Assembly: GCF_025244905.1 (NCBI RefSeq)
Contig: NZ_CP104285.1
Coordinates: forward strand, 1,240,001 to 1,304,000
DNA length: 64,000 bases
From: Enterobacter mori
Lineage (GTDB): Bacteria; Pseudomonadota; Gammaproteobacteria; Enterobacterales; Enterobacteriaceae
Direction of reading: 5' to 3'
Positions within the stretch are counted from its first letter, which is position 1. Every line of letters starts with the position of its first letter. Position numbers and translations under genes: made by a program. The notes under the pieces were generated by a model. It saw only the letters and a program-made list of their open reading frames with translations. It had not been told where the DNA came from and searched no databases. Below, one piece after another: positions 1 through 9,108 of this stretch.

Positions 1-816
1 GAATACGTTCGCGTGCCGAAAGGCAATGTCGGACCGTTCAAGGTGCCGCAACTGTTGTCAGATGACAAAGCGCTGTTCCTCTCAGATATTTTGCCCACAG
101 CCTGGCAGGCAGCAAAAAACGCGCAGATTGCAAAAGGCTCGAGCGTAGCAGTTTTCGGCGCGGGACCCGTCGGTTTGCTGACCATCGCCTGCGCACGGCT
201 GTTAGGGGCTGAACAGATCTTTGTCATTGACCATCATCCGTACCGGCTTCAGTTTGCTCAGGAACGTTACGGTGCCATTCCCATTAACTTTGATGATGAT
301 AACGACGCGGCGGAAAAAATCATTGAGCAGACGGCAGGGCAGCGCGGCGTGGATGCGGTGATTGACGCGGTCGGGTTTGAAGCCAAGGGCAGCACCACTG
401 AAACCATTCTCAGTAATCTCAAGATTGAAGGAAGCAGTGGTAAAGCGCTACGCCAGTGTATCGCGGCCGTAAGACGCGGTGGGGTGGTGAGCGTGCCGGG
501 CGTCTATGCCGGGTTTATTCATGGGTTCTTATTTGGCGACGCCTTTGATAAAGGGATCAGCTTTAAGATGGGGCAGACGCACGTTCATGCCTGGCTGGGC
601 GAGTTGCTGCCACTGATTGAAAAAGGGTTGCTGACGCCGGAGGAGATCGTCACGCACTATCTGCCTCTGGCCGATGCTGAACGTGCGTACAAAATTTTTG
701 AGAAACGGGAAGAGGCATGTCGCAAAGTCATTCTGGTCCCCGGCGCGGAAAGCCCCGAGGCGGCAGAGCAGCAGGTTAAAGGGCTGGTTAACGCTTTCCC
801 CGGCGGGGTAGTGTGA
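1..816 (+). CDS. ybdR: YbdR, zinc-dependent alcohol dehydrogenase (3' part; 5' end outside window)
   Basis: The reading frame is open from base 1 and runs 271 codons to a TGA, so the N-terminal catalytic part (about 140 residues if the length is as in E. coli, 412) is cut off by the window edge. The visible part has the Rossmann cofactor-binding motif GAGPVG at bases 157-174, followed by the acidic strand end (VIDHH), as in NAD(P)-dependent medium-chain dehydrogenases. The sequence matches E. coli YbdR closely by recall, and ybdR sits next to rnk in E. coli as here. The physiological substrate is not established; the family acts on formaldehyde-type or other alcohols. The zinc ligands lie upstream and cannot be checked. 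Confidence 0.9.
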   Translation, partial: EYVRVPKGNVGPFKVPQLLSDDKALFLSDILPTAWQAAKNAQIAKGSSVAVFGAGPVGLLTIACARLLGAEQIFVIDHHPYRLQFAQERYGAIPINFDDDNDAAEKIIEQTAGQRGVDAVIDAVGFEAKGSTTETILSNLKIEGSSGKALRQCIAAVRRGGVVSVPGVYAGFIHGFLFGDAFDKGISFKMGQTHVHAWLGELLPLIEKGLLTPEEIVTHYLPLADAERAYKIFEKREEACRKVILVPGAESPEAAEQQVKGLVNAFPGGVV

Positions 817-826
817 GCGGTGTCAT

Positions 827-916
827 TTACCAGTGGCGTTCAAGATACAGCACGGCCATGACGATAATCGCCAAAAAAATGAGAAAAATAAGTGTGATAG
901 CCAGTATCTCACTCAT
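827..916 (-). CDS. Small predicted single-span membrane protein, 29 aa
   Basis: A short ORF between ybdR and rnk encodes 29 residues starting MSEILAITL. About 21 consecutive hydrophobic residues (roughly 4-24) are followed by a polar tail, YLERHW. A purine-rich Shine-Dalgarno (GGGGA) lies about five bases before the ATG. The stop is 10 bases from the ybdR stop, and the gene is convergent with ybdR and codirectional with rnk downstream of it. The composition is typical of the small single-pass inner-membrane proteins of enterobacteria. I do not recognise a named family. The hydrophobic run, start site and SD together support translation, but function is unknown. Confidence 0.55.
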   Translation of the reverse strand: MSEILAITLIFLIFLAIIVMAVLYLERHW

Positions 917-993
917 GACCGTCCCCGCGGCACCAAAACAGATTAAGCGTGGATTAAGGTGATTTTGAGCGATATAGGACAATCGGGTGAAAT

Positions 994-1024
994 GACGAAA
1001 AGAGGATGCCAGTGCATCCTCTTT
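994..1024 (-). terminator. Intrinsic terminator of rnk
   Basis: Perfect 11-bp stem AAAGAGGATGC / GCATCCTCTTT with a CAGT loop. On the minus strand it is followed by a T-rich run (TTTTCGTCATTT), just after the rnk stop codon. Confidence 0.85.
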
Positions 1025-1044
1025 GCAGGGCAGGAAGCGCGGGA

Positions 1045-1455
1045 TTAACGCAGGTAATCGCCTGCAGCTTCTGGCTGGTAGAGCAGCTCAAGCACTTCCA
1101 GATGCGTCGACGCGCCACCCGGTAGTTCCCAGTGAATGGTATCACCTGCGCGCAGTCCCAGCAGGGCCGCGCCCACGGGCGCCAGGACGGAAAGCTGCGC
1201 GCTACTGTCGGTCATCTGCGCGGGATAAACCAGCGTGCGGGTCAACTCTTCACCCGTCGTCAGGTTACGGAATTTGACCTGGCTGTTCATGGTCACCACG
1301 TCATGCGGCATGGTCTCAGGCGTACACATCTGCGCGCGGTCAAGCTCCTCGTTCAGCGCATCGGCTACCGGGAGAGAAGCGAATTCGGGTTTCTCCAGAA
1401 GTCGGTCAATACGTTCTGCGTCGAGTTCATTAATGATAATTGTGGGTCTGGACAT
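1045..1455 (-). CDS. rnk: Rnk, regulator of nucleoside diphosphate kinase
   Basis: The 136-residue protein matches E. coli Rnk at the same length by recall, from MSRPTIIIN to the end. The family has a short N-terminal helical hairpin and a C-terminal GreA/GreB-like FKBP-fold domain (here about residues 50-130, with [14 protein letters not shown]). It binds RNA polymerase and has been linked to nucleoside diphosphate kinase levels and alginate control in other bacteria. The gene is monocistronic, with its own terminator. Upstream lie a candidate promoter with a CRP-like site and a terminator-like hairpin close to the likely transcription start. In E. coli rna is the upstream neighbour; here an 8-kb accessory block separates them. 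Confidence 0.96.
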   Translation of the reverse strand: MSRPTIIINELDAERIDRLLEKPEFASLPVADALNEELDRAQMCTPETMPHDVVTMNSQVKFRNLTTGEELTRTLVYPAQMTDSSAQLSVLAPVGAALLGLRAGDTIHWELPGGASTHLEVLELLYQPEAAGDYLR

Positions 1456-1502
1456 TTATTACTCCATGTCGTGAATACTGCGTGTAACGCAGAAACCAAT
1501 CC

Positions 1503-1540
1503 AAAAGAAAACCCTCGCCGTCTGGCAGCGAGGGTTTAAC
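1503..1540 (-). terminator. Terminator-like hairpin in the rnk 5' region
   Basis: On the minus strand AACCCTCGC pairs perfectly with GCGAGGGTT over a 9-nt loop and is followed by TTTTCTTTT. It lies 48-85 nt upstream of the rnk ATG. No minus-strand gene ends here, since the next gene to the right is on the plus strand. It is therefore either a 5' leader stem-loop or attenuator of rnk, or an orphaned terminator left when the block between rnk and rna was inserted. Confidence 0.65.
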
Positions 1541-1547
1541 TCTCCCG

Positions 1548-1576
1548 ATGATACTGGCTGAGCGTGCAAGTTTGAA
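1548..1576 (-). promoter_or_regulatory. Candidate rnk promoter
   Basis: On the minus strand TTCAAA (1571-1576) and TATCAT (1548-1553) are separated by 17 bp. The predicted start near 1541 is directly before the hairpin at 1503-1540. Matches to consensus are 4/6 and 5/6, so this is a plausible but unproven sigma-70 promoter. Confidence 0.4.
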
Positions 1577-1591
1577 GTGATGAAGGTCACA
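1576..1591. promoter_or_regulatory. Candidate CRP site upstream of rnk
   Basis: AGTGA-N6-TCACA differs from the CRP core TGTGA-N6-TCACA at one base. Its centre (1583.5) is about 42 bp upstream of the start predicted from the rnk -10 element and abuts the -35 hexamer, which is class II activator geometry. It could also serve the divergent flavin reductase gene. Confidence 0.4.
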
Positions 1592-1704
1592 TTCATGGCC
1601 CATATGAATTTTCGCTGAAATTTATTCAGTCTTCATTCCGGGCGGAATACGTTACGCTGAGTGTCCTGAACCTGGGCGTTGCGCCCCACCAACGAGAGAG
1701 AACT

Positions 1705-2325
1705 ATGTACTTCTACCAACCGTCTCAGGGTCACGGCCTGCCGCACGATCCGCTGAACGCCATTATTGGTCCACGCCCGATTGGCTGGATCTCCTCCTGC
1801 GACACGAACGGCCTGCTTAACCTCGCGCCGTATAGCTTCTTTAACTGTTTCAACTATCGGCCACCGATCATTGGTTTTTCCAGCAACGGCTGGAAAGACA
1901 GCGTGCGCAATATTCACGAGACTGGCGAGTTTGTCTGGAATCTGGCCACGCGCGATCTGGCTGAAGCGATGAACATCACCTCGGCGACGCTTCCTCACGG
2001 TGAAGACGAGTTTACCGCTGCGGGATTAACGCCCGTTGCCAGCCAACGGGTGAAGGCACCCCGCGTGGCAGAGAGTCCGGTAAACTTTGAGTGCCGCCTG
2101 TCGCAGTGTATACAGTTGACCGGCGCAGACGGCACGCCAGTGGACACCTGGCTGGTATTGGGGGAAGTGGTCGGCATTCATATTGCTGATGCGCTGCTGG
2201 AAGAGGGCATTTACCAGACCGCGAAAGCGCAACCCATCCTGCGTGCGGGTGGGCCAACGGCGTATTACGGAATCAGCGACGAACACCGGTTCGACATGGT
2301 GCGTCCGGATGCGCGCAGGGGGTAA
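1705..2325 (+). CDS. Flavin reductase-like (FMN-binding split-barrel) protein
   Basis: The 206-residue protein starts MYFYQPSQGHGL and contains GPRPIGWISSCD and LAPYSFFNCFNYRPP, the usual opening motifs of the flavin-reductase-like domain. That domain binds FMN in a split beta-barrel, and members reduce flavins or act as small FMN enzymes; the substrate here is unknown. A GAGAGAG purine stretch precedes the ATG. The stop codon is one base before the start of ypdC, so the two are probably cotranscribed. The gene is not part of the E. coli rnk-rna interval, nor, as far as I recall, of the E. coli fry/ypd cluster, so its coupling to ypdC is specific to this lineage. Confidence 0.8.
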   Translation: MYFYQPSQGHGLPHDPLNAIIGPRPIGWISSCDTNGLLNLAPYSFFNCFNYRPPIIGFSSNGWKDSVRNIHETGEFVWNLATRDLAEAMNITSATLPHGEDEFTAAGLTPVASQRVKAPRVAESPVNFECRLSQCIQLTGADGTPVDTWLVLGEVVGIHIADALLEEGIYQTAKAQPILRAGGPTAYYGISDEHRFDMVRPDARRG

Positions 2326-2326
2326 T

Positions 2327-3172
2327 ATGCCTGACAACCGACTTCCCGCCGATCAGCAGTTTTTTGCTGAATTGCTGAGCGGGCTGGTGCTTAATCCGCA
2401 TCAACTGGGGCGCGTCTGGTTTGCTCGCCCATCCGCCTCAGCGCCTGCCGGGAGTTTCCGCCTGGAATGGCCCAGGCTTGAGGTCGTGCTGCGCGGTGTT
2501 TATGGCAACAAACTTATCCCGGAGCAAAAGGGAATCTCCCAGGGGGAGATGTTGTTTCTGCCTGCTCATGCGGTCAATGTGCCGATGATTGAAAAGCCAG
2601 TCATGTTACTGAGTCTTGTCTTTGCTCCTTCCTGGCTGGGCCTGGCATTTCAGGCCACAGGTCATGGGCAGCCGCAGCGGAAGATGGAACTTCCCCATTC
2701 GGAAAGAGGCGAGTGCACAGCAATGCTGATGGCGCTCACTCATCTGAGTGCATCACCACAGGATCAGGCTATTATTCAACCGTTGACGCTCAGCCTGCTT
2801 CACTGGTGTCGTAAGGTCGTCTCTTCACGCCCGGAACCGGGGCTTTCACGTCGGGATTTTCTTTATCAGAGTATCTGTAACTGGCTGGAGATTAACTATG
2901 CCGAACCCCTCTCGCGGGAGAGCGTTGCGGCACTGTTCACTATTTCCCCTAACCATCTGTCGCGCCTCTTTTCACAGCAGGGCACCATGAGCTTTGTCGA
3001 TTACGTTCGTTGGGTTCGAATGGGAAAAGCGCGCACTATTCTGCAAAAATACCACCTGCCGGTGGGCGAGGTGGCGAAGCGCTGCGGGTATCCCGACAGC
3101 GACTATTTTTCCAGGCTGTTCCGACGCCAGTTTGGACTGACGCCGGGGGAATACCGCGCCCGATTTCAGTAG
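2327..3172 (+). CDS. ypdC: YpdC-like AraC-family transcriptional regulator
   Basis: 281 residues. I chose the ATG at 2327 because a G-rich ribosome-binding stretch (CAGGGGG) precedes it and the preceding gene ends at 2325; longer in-frame starts lie inside that gene. The C-terminal hundred residues hold two helix-turn-helix segments of the AraC type (RESVAALFTISPNHLSRLF and PVGEVAKRCGYPDSDYFSRLF) and the terminal signature FRRQFGLTPGEYR. The N-terminal part (EWPRLEVVLRGVYGN) resembles E. coli YpdC. It faces the fry operon tail to tail with a 3-bp gap, the same partner as in E. coli, so it probably controls that operon. The inducer is unknown. Confidence 0.85.
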   Translation: MPDNRLPADQQFFAELLSGLVLNPHQLGRVWFARPSASAPAGSFRLEWPRLEVVLRGVYGNKLIPEQKGISQGEMLFLPAHAVNVPMIEKPVMLLSLVFAPSWLGLAFQATGHGQPQRKMELPHSERGECTAMLMALTHLSASPQDQAIIQPLTLSLLHWCRKVVSSRPEPGLSRRDFLYQSICNWLEINYAEPLSRESVAALFTISPNHLSRLFSQQGTMSFVDYVRWVRMGKARTILQKYHLPVGEVAKRCGYPDSDYFSRLFRRQFGLTPGEYRARFQ

Positions 3173-3175
3173 TTG

Positions 3176-5671
3176 TCAGAAATTGATTTCGGCATTCAGC
3201 AGATCAAGGAGGCTTTGCGGCGAGTCTGCTGCAAAAAGCGCCTCCCGAAATGCCTTGTTCACCAGTTTTCGCGCAAGTTGGGAGAACACTTTGACGTGGT
3301 TGTTTCCTTCCTGCGCGCCGAGCGTCAGCATGATTACCAGCTCGACCTCGCCCATATCCGATTCCCAATCAATGGGCTTTTCCAGACGGGCAATGCTAAT
3401 ACTGGAATGGCGTATCCACTGAGATTTAGTGTGCGGGATCGCCACGCCAAATCCGACCGCGGTAGTAACAATCTCTTCGCGCTGCCAGATGTCTTCTTCC
3501 AGCTCGAGCGGGTTCCCGGTGCGTCCCTGAATCGCGAGGTTGCCACACAGGAACTGGAGTACCTGCTCTTTTGATGCGAGTGGTTCGTTAAAGGCGATGG
3601 TTTCCAGCGCCAGTAGCGGGCGAGGTGGCTCTTCTGGTGTGAAATCAGCCAGCAGCGTTTCTATCTCCTCTGCGCTGCGACAGTCGCAGGCCTTATCCGC
3701 CAGTGCCCGACAGGCCTCGCTTTCCAGTTGGCGAAGCTGTGCTTTCACCGCCGGAATGCGTGGTCCGCTCATGCTGAATTCAGCAATTCCGAGACCTAAT
3801 AGCAGAGGGAGGTAACGACGTTCGCCGCCCAGCTCACCGCAAATACCGACCCATTTCCCGTGGCGTTGGGCGGTTGTGACTATCTGGCGCACCATGCGCA
3901 AAAATGACGGCGTGATCGGGTTATACAGCGGTGAAACCCGCGGGTTGTTGCGATCGACCGCGTAGAGGTATTGGGTCATATCGTTCGAGCCGATGCTGAA
4001 GAAATCGACCTCTTCACAGAAGTGATCGATGATAAAGCAGACTGAGGGCACCTCAACCATAATCCCCAGCGGCAGGCATGGCGTATGGCGTAACCCCTGT
4101 GCCGTCAGCTCTTCCCGGACTTTTTGCAACTCTTGTTTAACCCATAAAATCTGATCGAGATTGTGCACCATCGGGATCATCAGCAGTGCATTGCCGCTGG
4201 CGCCCGCGCGTAGAATGGCGCGCAGTTGGGTACGAAACAGGTGAGCAAATTCCGGGTAAATGCGTACCGCACGGTAGCCGAGGAAGGGGTTCTCCTCCTG
4301 CGGAATACTGAGATAGGGGATCTGCTTATCGCCGCCAATGTCCATTGTGCGGAAAATGACGGGCTTGCCTTCTGCGGAGAGTAACACCTGCTGGTAGGCT
4401 TCAAATTGCTCTTGTTCATCCGGCGCACTCTCGCGGTCCATATAGAGCATTTCAGTGCGAAACAGGCCCACGCCCTGCGCGCCACAGGCGAAGGCACCGG
4501 GAGCCTCCAGTGCGCTGCCGATATTGGCAGCGATATCCACCGCCACGTTATCCCGGGTAAGCGCCGGTAGCCCGGCGTCTTTGATCTGCTGCTGATGGCG
4601 TTTGTCCGCCAGGCGTTGCGCCACGCTGTAGTAGTGATTCACGGCCTCATCAGGCTCCGTGACCAGTACGCTACAAACACCGTCCAGAATCACCTCTTTG
4701 CCCGTATACGGCTCCAGAGAGGTAACCGCCAGGCCGCTCAGCACCGGAATTGACGCGGCGCGTGCCAGAATTAAGGTGTGCGAGGTGCGCCCGGTTTTCT
4801 CCAGCACCATGCCTTTCAGGTAGTGGGTATCAAGACTTAAAAACTGGCTGGGCGTTAAATCTTCGGCCAGCAGAATGGTTGGCGCATCGAGTGTGAACGC
4901 GGCTGTTTGCTGGAGTTCAGGCCAGGTAATATTGAGCAGTTGCTCACTGATGTCGCGAATATCGCTGACGCGCTCGCGGAGATAGTCGCTGGCGGAGAGT
5001 GACAGCTTATCGCAAATCTGCTCCATGTTGCGAATGATAGCCCCGGCAAGGCTCAGTCGCTCTTCATTGATAAGGCGGCGGATATTGCCACCGAATTCGT
5101 CATCCTGAATCAGCGAAAGATGGGCGCTGATAATGGTTTTGCTTTCCCCTTCCAGACCGCGCAGGCGCTGGTTAAGCTGCTCTGCCAGCGTTGCCAGGCT
5201 GTGTTCCAGCCGGGTGGTATCTTCCGGCGTGGCCGGGTTCTGGCGGTAACGCTGCAGGTTATCGCTCTGCCAGCCACGCAATGTGCCCGCGCCAATACCG
5301 CTGGCAAGCGTAATGGCGTGCTGCAGTTGCGGGGTGAGCCGCAGAAGCGAGCGGGGAAGGGGATGTGCGATGTGCGGTGCGTCGCCAGAGGGAATGCTGT
5401 CGCTGTCGATGAATAGCGTATTGATATACTGCTCAAGTGTGCGTCTGGCCTGCTCTTCATCGCTGCCGCTGATCTCCAGCACGCAACTGTCGTTAAACAG
5501 CGTGCCGGTGCTTATCAGCGCCAGCGAGCTTTTGGCATCCGCGTGGGTATTCAGCCGCTTATTAATAAAGCAAATGTCGCTGCGCCACATGCTGCACTGC
5601 TCCTTTAACGCCCAGGCTGGCCGTGCGTGCAGGCCGTTGGGCAGCGGGCAGAAAAACTCAATTGAAAGCAT
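3176..5671 (-). CDS. fryA: FryA, fused HPr-enzyme I-EIIA(Fru) PTS protein
   Basis: 831 residues, the same length as E. coli FryA (YpdD). The domains run in order. An HPr-like domain has His15 in NGLHARP. An enzyme I part has the phosphohistidine region GRTSHTLILAR (His298) and a PEP-binding half with GVGLFRTEMLYM and CGELGGE. A C-terminal fructose-type EIIA has His747 in AIPHTKS. All three phosphorylation histidines are present, so it could carry phosphate from PEP to EIIB without the general PTS proteins. It is the last gene of fryB-fryC-ypdF-ypdE-fryA. The sugar is not known; fructose-like substrates are inferred from domain type only. Confidence 0.95.
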   Translation of the reverse strand: MLSIEFFCPLPNGLHARPAWALKEQCSMWRSDICFINKRLNTHADAKSSLALISTGTLFNDSCVLEISGSDEEQARRTLEQYINTLFIDSDSIPSGDAPHIAHPLPRSLLRLTPQLQHAITLASGIGAGTLRGWQSDNLQRYRQNPATPEDTTRLEHSLATLAEQLNQRLRGLEGESKTIISAHLSLIQDDEFGGNIRRLINEERLSLAGAIIRNMEQICDKLSLSASDYLRERVSDIRDISEQLLNITWPELQQTAAFTLDAPTILLAEDLTPSQFLSLDTHYLKGMVLEKTGRTSHTLILARAASIPVLSGLAVTSLEPYTGKEVILDGVCSVLVTEPDEAVNHYYSVAQRLADKRHQQQIKDAGLPALTRDNVAVDIAANIGSALEAPGAFACGAQGVGLFRTEMLYMDRESAPDEQEQFEAYQQVLLSAEGKPVIFRTMDIGGDKQIPYLSIPQEENPFLGYRAVRIYPEFAHLFRTQLRAILRAGASGNALLMIPMVHNLDQILWVKQELQKVREELTAQGLRHTPCLPLGIMVEVPSVCFIIDHFCEEVDFFSIGSNDMTQYLYAVDRNNPRVSPLYNPITPSFLRMVRQIVTTAQRHGKWVGICGELGGERRYLPLLLGLGIAEFSMSGPRIPAVKAQLRQLESEACRALADKACDCRSAEEIETLLADFTPEEPPRPLLALETIAFNEPLASKEQVLQFLCGNLAIQGRTGNPLELEEDIWQREEIVTTAVGFGVAIPHTKSQWIRHSSISIARLEKPIDWESDMGEVELVIMLTLGAQEGNNHVKVFSQLARKLVNKAFREALFAADSPQSLLDLLNAEINF

Positions 5672-5693
5672 ACTTTCTCCTTACCGCGTGAGA

Positions 5694-6734
5694 TCAGCAC
5701 CTGAAATCCGTCAGGTGAGCCACGGTCTCACGGTTCATGCATGCCGCCAGGGCGACAAGCAATTGATGGGTGTGATGAATGTCTTTTTCATCGGCAATGG
5801 ATGCCGCGCAATGGCCATGCCGGGTTGGCGGCCCGAGTACCACGGTGGGAACACCCGTGCCGGAAAGATGCACTGCGCCACCGTCGGTACCGCCGTTGCT
5901 GAACATGTCTTTTTGCAGCGGTATGCCTAATGGGCATGCCACTTTTTCAATGAAGGCGGTTAATTTCGGTGGGGCGATAAGCGTTTTGTCATACAGCACC
6001 AGCATCGGACCCGCGCCGATTTGTCGATGATTTGCGCTGCCGTAATCAAAGTTTTTTGACCAGCAGGCGGTATCAAGCACCAGGGCAATGTCGGGTTGAA
6101 TCACGCGTGTGGCGGTCTGTCCGCCACGCAGGCCGACCTCTTCACTGGAGCTGGCCACCAGCCACAGCTCGCAGTCGAGCGGAGCCTGATGCAGTTCGCG
6201 CAGCAGAGCGATCAGCAGGTAGCAGCCCAGCCGGTCGTCAAAGGCTTTGCCCATCACCCGACTGTTTGGCAGGGTTTGGAAGGGGGTGTCAAAGGTGACG
6301 CGGTCGCCTGCGTCAATGCCGCTGTCAAACACCTCTTGCGCAGACGTTGCGCCGATGTCGACACGCAGATTGTCTACGGTATCGCCTTTAACGTCACCGT
6401 CGAGCAGACCAGGGATTTTAACGCCGGTGCGTGTAGTGATGCGAACCGGCTGAAGCGTGCGCGCCATCATGCGTACGTTGCCAATCGGCAGCACGTCAAT
6501 GGCGCCTTCACGGGATACGCTGCGCACCATAAAACCGACTTCATCCATATGGGCGCAAATCATCACCTTCGGCCCGGTGCTTTGGTTCACGCGGATGAGC
6601 ACGGAGCCGAGGCCGTCAAACTGTACCTCTTTATGGAGCTTGTGCGCCTCCGCGATCAGGATGTCGCGCACTTCCTGCTCTGAGGCCGCGATGGCATCGG
6701 CTTCGCTCAGTGCGCGCAGTAATTCGTGGTCCAT
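5694..6734 (-). CDS. ypdE: YpdE, M42-family metal aminopeptidase
   Basis: 346 residues, one more than E. coli YpdE. Metal-site motifs of the M42 family are visible: AHMDEVGF (His62), a DDRLGC aspartate, [10 protein letters not shown] with the catalytic glutamate pair, an LDTA aspartate, and the C-terminal RHGHCA histidine. The family forms large tetrahedral assemblies in the cytosol that remove N-terminal residues from peptides. The start overlaps the ypdF stop by one base (TGATG), so translation of the two peptidases is probably coupled. Why peptidases travel with a PTS is unknown; the same pairing occurs in E. coli. Confidence 0.93.
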   Translation of the reverse strand: MDHELLRALSEADAIAASEQEVRDILIAEAHKLHKEVQFDGLGSVLIRVNQSTGPKVMICAHMDEVGFMVRSVSREGAIDVLPIGNVRMMARTLQPVRITTRTGVKIPGLLDGDVKGDTVDNLRVDIGATSAQEVFDSGIDAGDRVTFDTPFQTLPNSRVMGKAFDDRLGCYLLIALLRELHQAPLDCELWLVASSSEEVGLRGGQTATRVIQPDIALVLDTACWSKNFDYGSANHRQIGAGPMLVLYDKTLIAPPKLTAFIEKVACPLGIPLQKDMFSNGGTDGGAVHLSGTGVPTVVLGPPTRHGHCAASIADEKDIHHTHQLLVALAACMNRETVAHLTDFRC

Positions 6735-7819
6735 CAGTGTTCTCCCGTCAGCAGCAGCGTTTTATCCATGGTGTATAGCACCTCGGCTCCCGTCTCCGTT
6801 ACCAGAACGACGTCTTCAATCCGCACGCCACCTGCGCCCTCCAGGTAGATCCCCGGTTCGACGGTCAAGAGCATTCCGGGCTGCAGCAGCGTGGTATCAG
6901 TTGGGGAAAATCGTGGATTTTCATGGACATCAATGCCGATGGCATGCCCGGTATTGTGGCCGAACTGCGGACCGTAGCCCGCAGATTCAATGACCGAACG
7001 TGCAGCGTTATCCACCTGCCGGCACGGAATACCCGGACGAATGGCCTGAATTGCTGCCAGTTGCGCCTTCAGCACGGTCTGGTAGATCGCATAGAGCGGA
7101 TGTTCCTCAGGTGCCTGGTGCTGCCCGGCGACAAGGAAAGTCCTCGTCATGTCCGAGCAGTATCCCTGGTGTTGGGCGCCAAAATCGAGGGTGATCAGCT
7201 CGCCTGCATGAATCACCTTGTCAGAGGCTTTTCCGTGCGGCAGTGCGCCGCGTGGCCCGCTGGCAACGATGGTGTCGAAAGAGGGTTTTTCCGCCCCCTG
7301 CAGTTTCATAAACCACTCCAGCTCGGCTGCGACCTCGCGCTCGCGCATGCCGGGCTGGATAAAGCGGCGGATATGCTGTGCGGCGCTGTCGGCAATGCGA
7401 CAGGCCGCACGAATGCGGGCAATTTCGTCCGCCGTTTTTATTTGCCGCAGGGTGTCGAGGGAGATACCGCAAAGCGTTGTATTCAGCGTGTCGCGCCACT
7501 GACAGCCGGTTTGCCAGCTGACGTGCTCACCTTCGAACCCCAGCGTGGCGAGGTTTTCCTCGGCAATGAGGCGGTTCATTACCGTGGCAAAGGGGTTTGC
7601 TGCCTCGAGCAGATGCATCTGGTAGCCTGCCGCATGCGGGGCGATATCGTGGTAATAGCGAAAATCCACCAGAATATGCGCGCGCGTTTGAGTCACCAGC
7701 ACGTAGCCCGATCCGGTTGAAATACCCAGGTGCGGCTGTTTGTTCTGACGCGAGGCGATCAGCACGCCATCCAGTTTTTCTGCTGCCAGCCAGTGGCGAA
7801 GCGTTGTCAGTAAATCCAT
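6734..7819 (-). CDS. ypdF: YpdF, M24-family Xaa-Pro-type aminopeptidase
   Basis: 361 residues, matching E. coli YpdF. The pita-bread metal ligands are all visible: two aspartates in [17 protein letters not shown], the histidine in [14 protein letters not shown], and glutamates in TVEPGIY and VRIEDVV. The N-terminal creatinase-like domain covers about residues 1-125. E. coli YpdF is reported to remove N-terminal residues, notably methionine before certain residues, and to have Xaa-Pro activity. It lies 11 bp after fryC and overlaps ypdE, inside the fry operon, so peptide trimming and sugar-type uptake are transcribed together. Confidence 0.93.
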   Translation of the reverse strand: MDLLTTLRHWLAAEKLDGVLIASRQNKQPHLGISTGSGYVLVTQTRAHILVDFRYYHDIAPHAAGYQMHLLEAANPFATVMNRLIAEENLATLGFEGEHVSWQTGCQWRDTLNTTLCGISLDTLRQIKTADEIARIRAACRIADSAAQHIRRFIQPGMREREVAAELEWFMKLQGAEKPSFDTIVASGPRGALPHGKASDKVIHAGELITLDFGAQHQGYCSDMTRTFLVAGQHQAPEEHPLYAIYQTVLKAQLAAIQAIRPGIPCRQVDNAARSVIESAGYGPQFGHNTGHAIGIDVHENPRFSPTDTTLLQPGMLLTVEPGIYLEGAGGVRIEDVVLVTETGAEVLYTMDKTLLLTGEH

Positions 7820-7830
7820 TATTCACCCCA

Positions 7831-9081
7831 TTACAGCGTATCGATGGCGAGTTTTCCGCGTTTATGCATGCTGTTGCGGATCGTGACCACCAGCAGCGCT
7901 GTAATGACCGCACCGACAAGGATGCTTAGCATATAGGCACCGAGATTGGTCACCAGCGGCCACGCCCAGATGGCAGATTCCGGGAACCACTGAACGGCAC
8001 CAAGCGCGGTTGCGGTCATCGCCCCGGCGATAGCCCCGATCATATACGCAGGCAGCGTTGCGAGCGGGTTTTCCAGCAGGAACGGGATGGCCCCTTCGCT
8101 GATCCCCATAAAGGCCAGGAACATCGCCGTTTTACCCTGCGGATAAAGTTGCGGGCTGAACAGGCGTTTACCGGTCAGGCGATGGTCGATAAGCGTTGCC
8201 AGGCCCAGACCAATAGGCGGGATGACAATCGCCACGGCGCGAGAGGTGATCGGCAGCACGTGATCGGTGGTGAGCCCCAGCCCGACGAAACCCGCCGCTT
8301 TGTTGATGGGGCCGCCGAGGTCAATGGCGGTTGCGGCAGCCATACCAATGGCGTACATCATTGAACCTGCCTGACCTGCAGCGAGCAGCAGGGTGCGCAT
8401 GCCTGCGTTTAACCAGCCGCCAATAGGGGTGATGACGTAGTACATCGCCAGCATCACGAACAGGGCAGAGATAATCGGGATCAGGAACGTGCTTTTGAAG
8501 GCCAGCAGATACTGTGGCACGCTGATTTTGGTGTTCAGCCACTTCACCAGGTAGCCTGCGGCAATGGCGATAATCAGTGCACCAATAAAGGTGGACGGTA
8601 CCGGTTTGGTGGCAAGCCAGGTCAGTTTTTCCGGGTCAAAATTTAGCACCAGCGTAGGCTGTGTGGCGACAAGACCGCCGATAAAGCCTGCCGGAAAGGC
8701 CAGTTTGCCGCCGATGGAGTTGGCAACAAACGCGGAGAACATCGGAATGGCGAAGCTGAACAACAGTCCACCGAACGATTCTGTCAGGTAGCCGAACTTC
8801 AGCACCGAGAGGTTAAACCCGGTAAATTTTCCCGAGTTTAGCGCATCCATAATGCCGGTATCAGGTGGGATCTCCAGCCAGACGTAAGCGATAAGTTGTG
8901 AAATAGCGAGGATCACCCCGCCCATGATGAGCGTTGGCACCATGCGGGAAATACCCGACATAATGTGCTGAGGCAGCTCTTTCCAGAAGGTATTGCCCGC
9001 CGTGACCGGCGCGGGTTTGATTGCGAGCGTATCGCCCTCGTGACTTTCCGGGCGAACCGCACTGCGTTTTTTAATTGCCAT
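7831..9081 (-). CDS. fryC: FryC, fructose-like PTS permease EIIC
   Basis: 416 residues of mostly hydrophobic sequence with many transmembrane segments and the EIIC features of the fructose family (GGPINKAAG, GISEGAIPFLLENP). The latter probably lies in the substrate-binding loop. The first 35 residues are polar and cytosolic. It forms the membrane channel fed with phosphate by FryA and FryB. It sits 27 bp downstream of fryB and 11 bp upstream of ypdF. E. coli FryC is 415 residues. The transported sugar has not been defined in E. coli and cannot be read from sequence. Confidence 0.93.
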   Translation of the reverse strand: MAIKKRSAVRPESHEGDTLAIKPAPVTAGNTFWKELPQHIMSGISRMVPTLIMGGVILAISQLIAYVWLEIPPDTGIMDALNSGKFTGFNLSVLKFGYLTESFGGLLFSFAIPMFSAFVANSIGGKLAFPAGFIGGLVATQPTLVLNFDPEKLTWLATKPVPSTFIGALIIAIAAGYLVKWLNTKISVPQYLLAFKSTFLIPIISALFVMLAMYYVITPIGGWLNAGMRTLLLAAGQAGSMMYAIGMAAATAIDLGGPINKAAGFVGLGLTTDHVLPITSRAVAIVIPPIGLGLATLIDHRLTGKRLFSPQLYPQGKTAMFLAFMGISEGAIPFLLENPLATLPAYMIGAIAGAMTATALGAVQWFPESAIWAWPLVTNLGAYMLSILVGAVITALLVVTIRNSMHKRGKLAIDTL

Positions 9082-9108
9082 GACGAAAACCCCTGAGGTT
9101 GAAGATTA

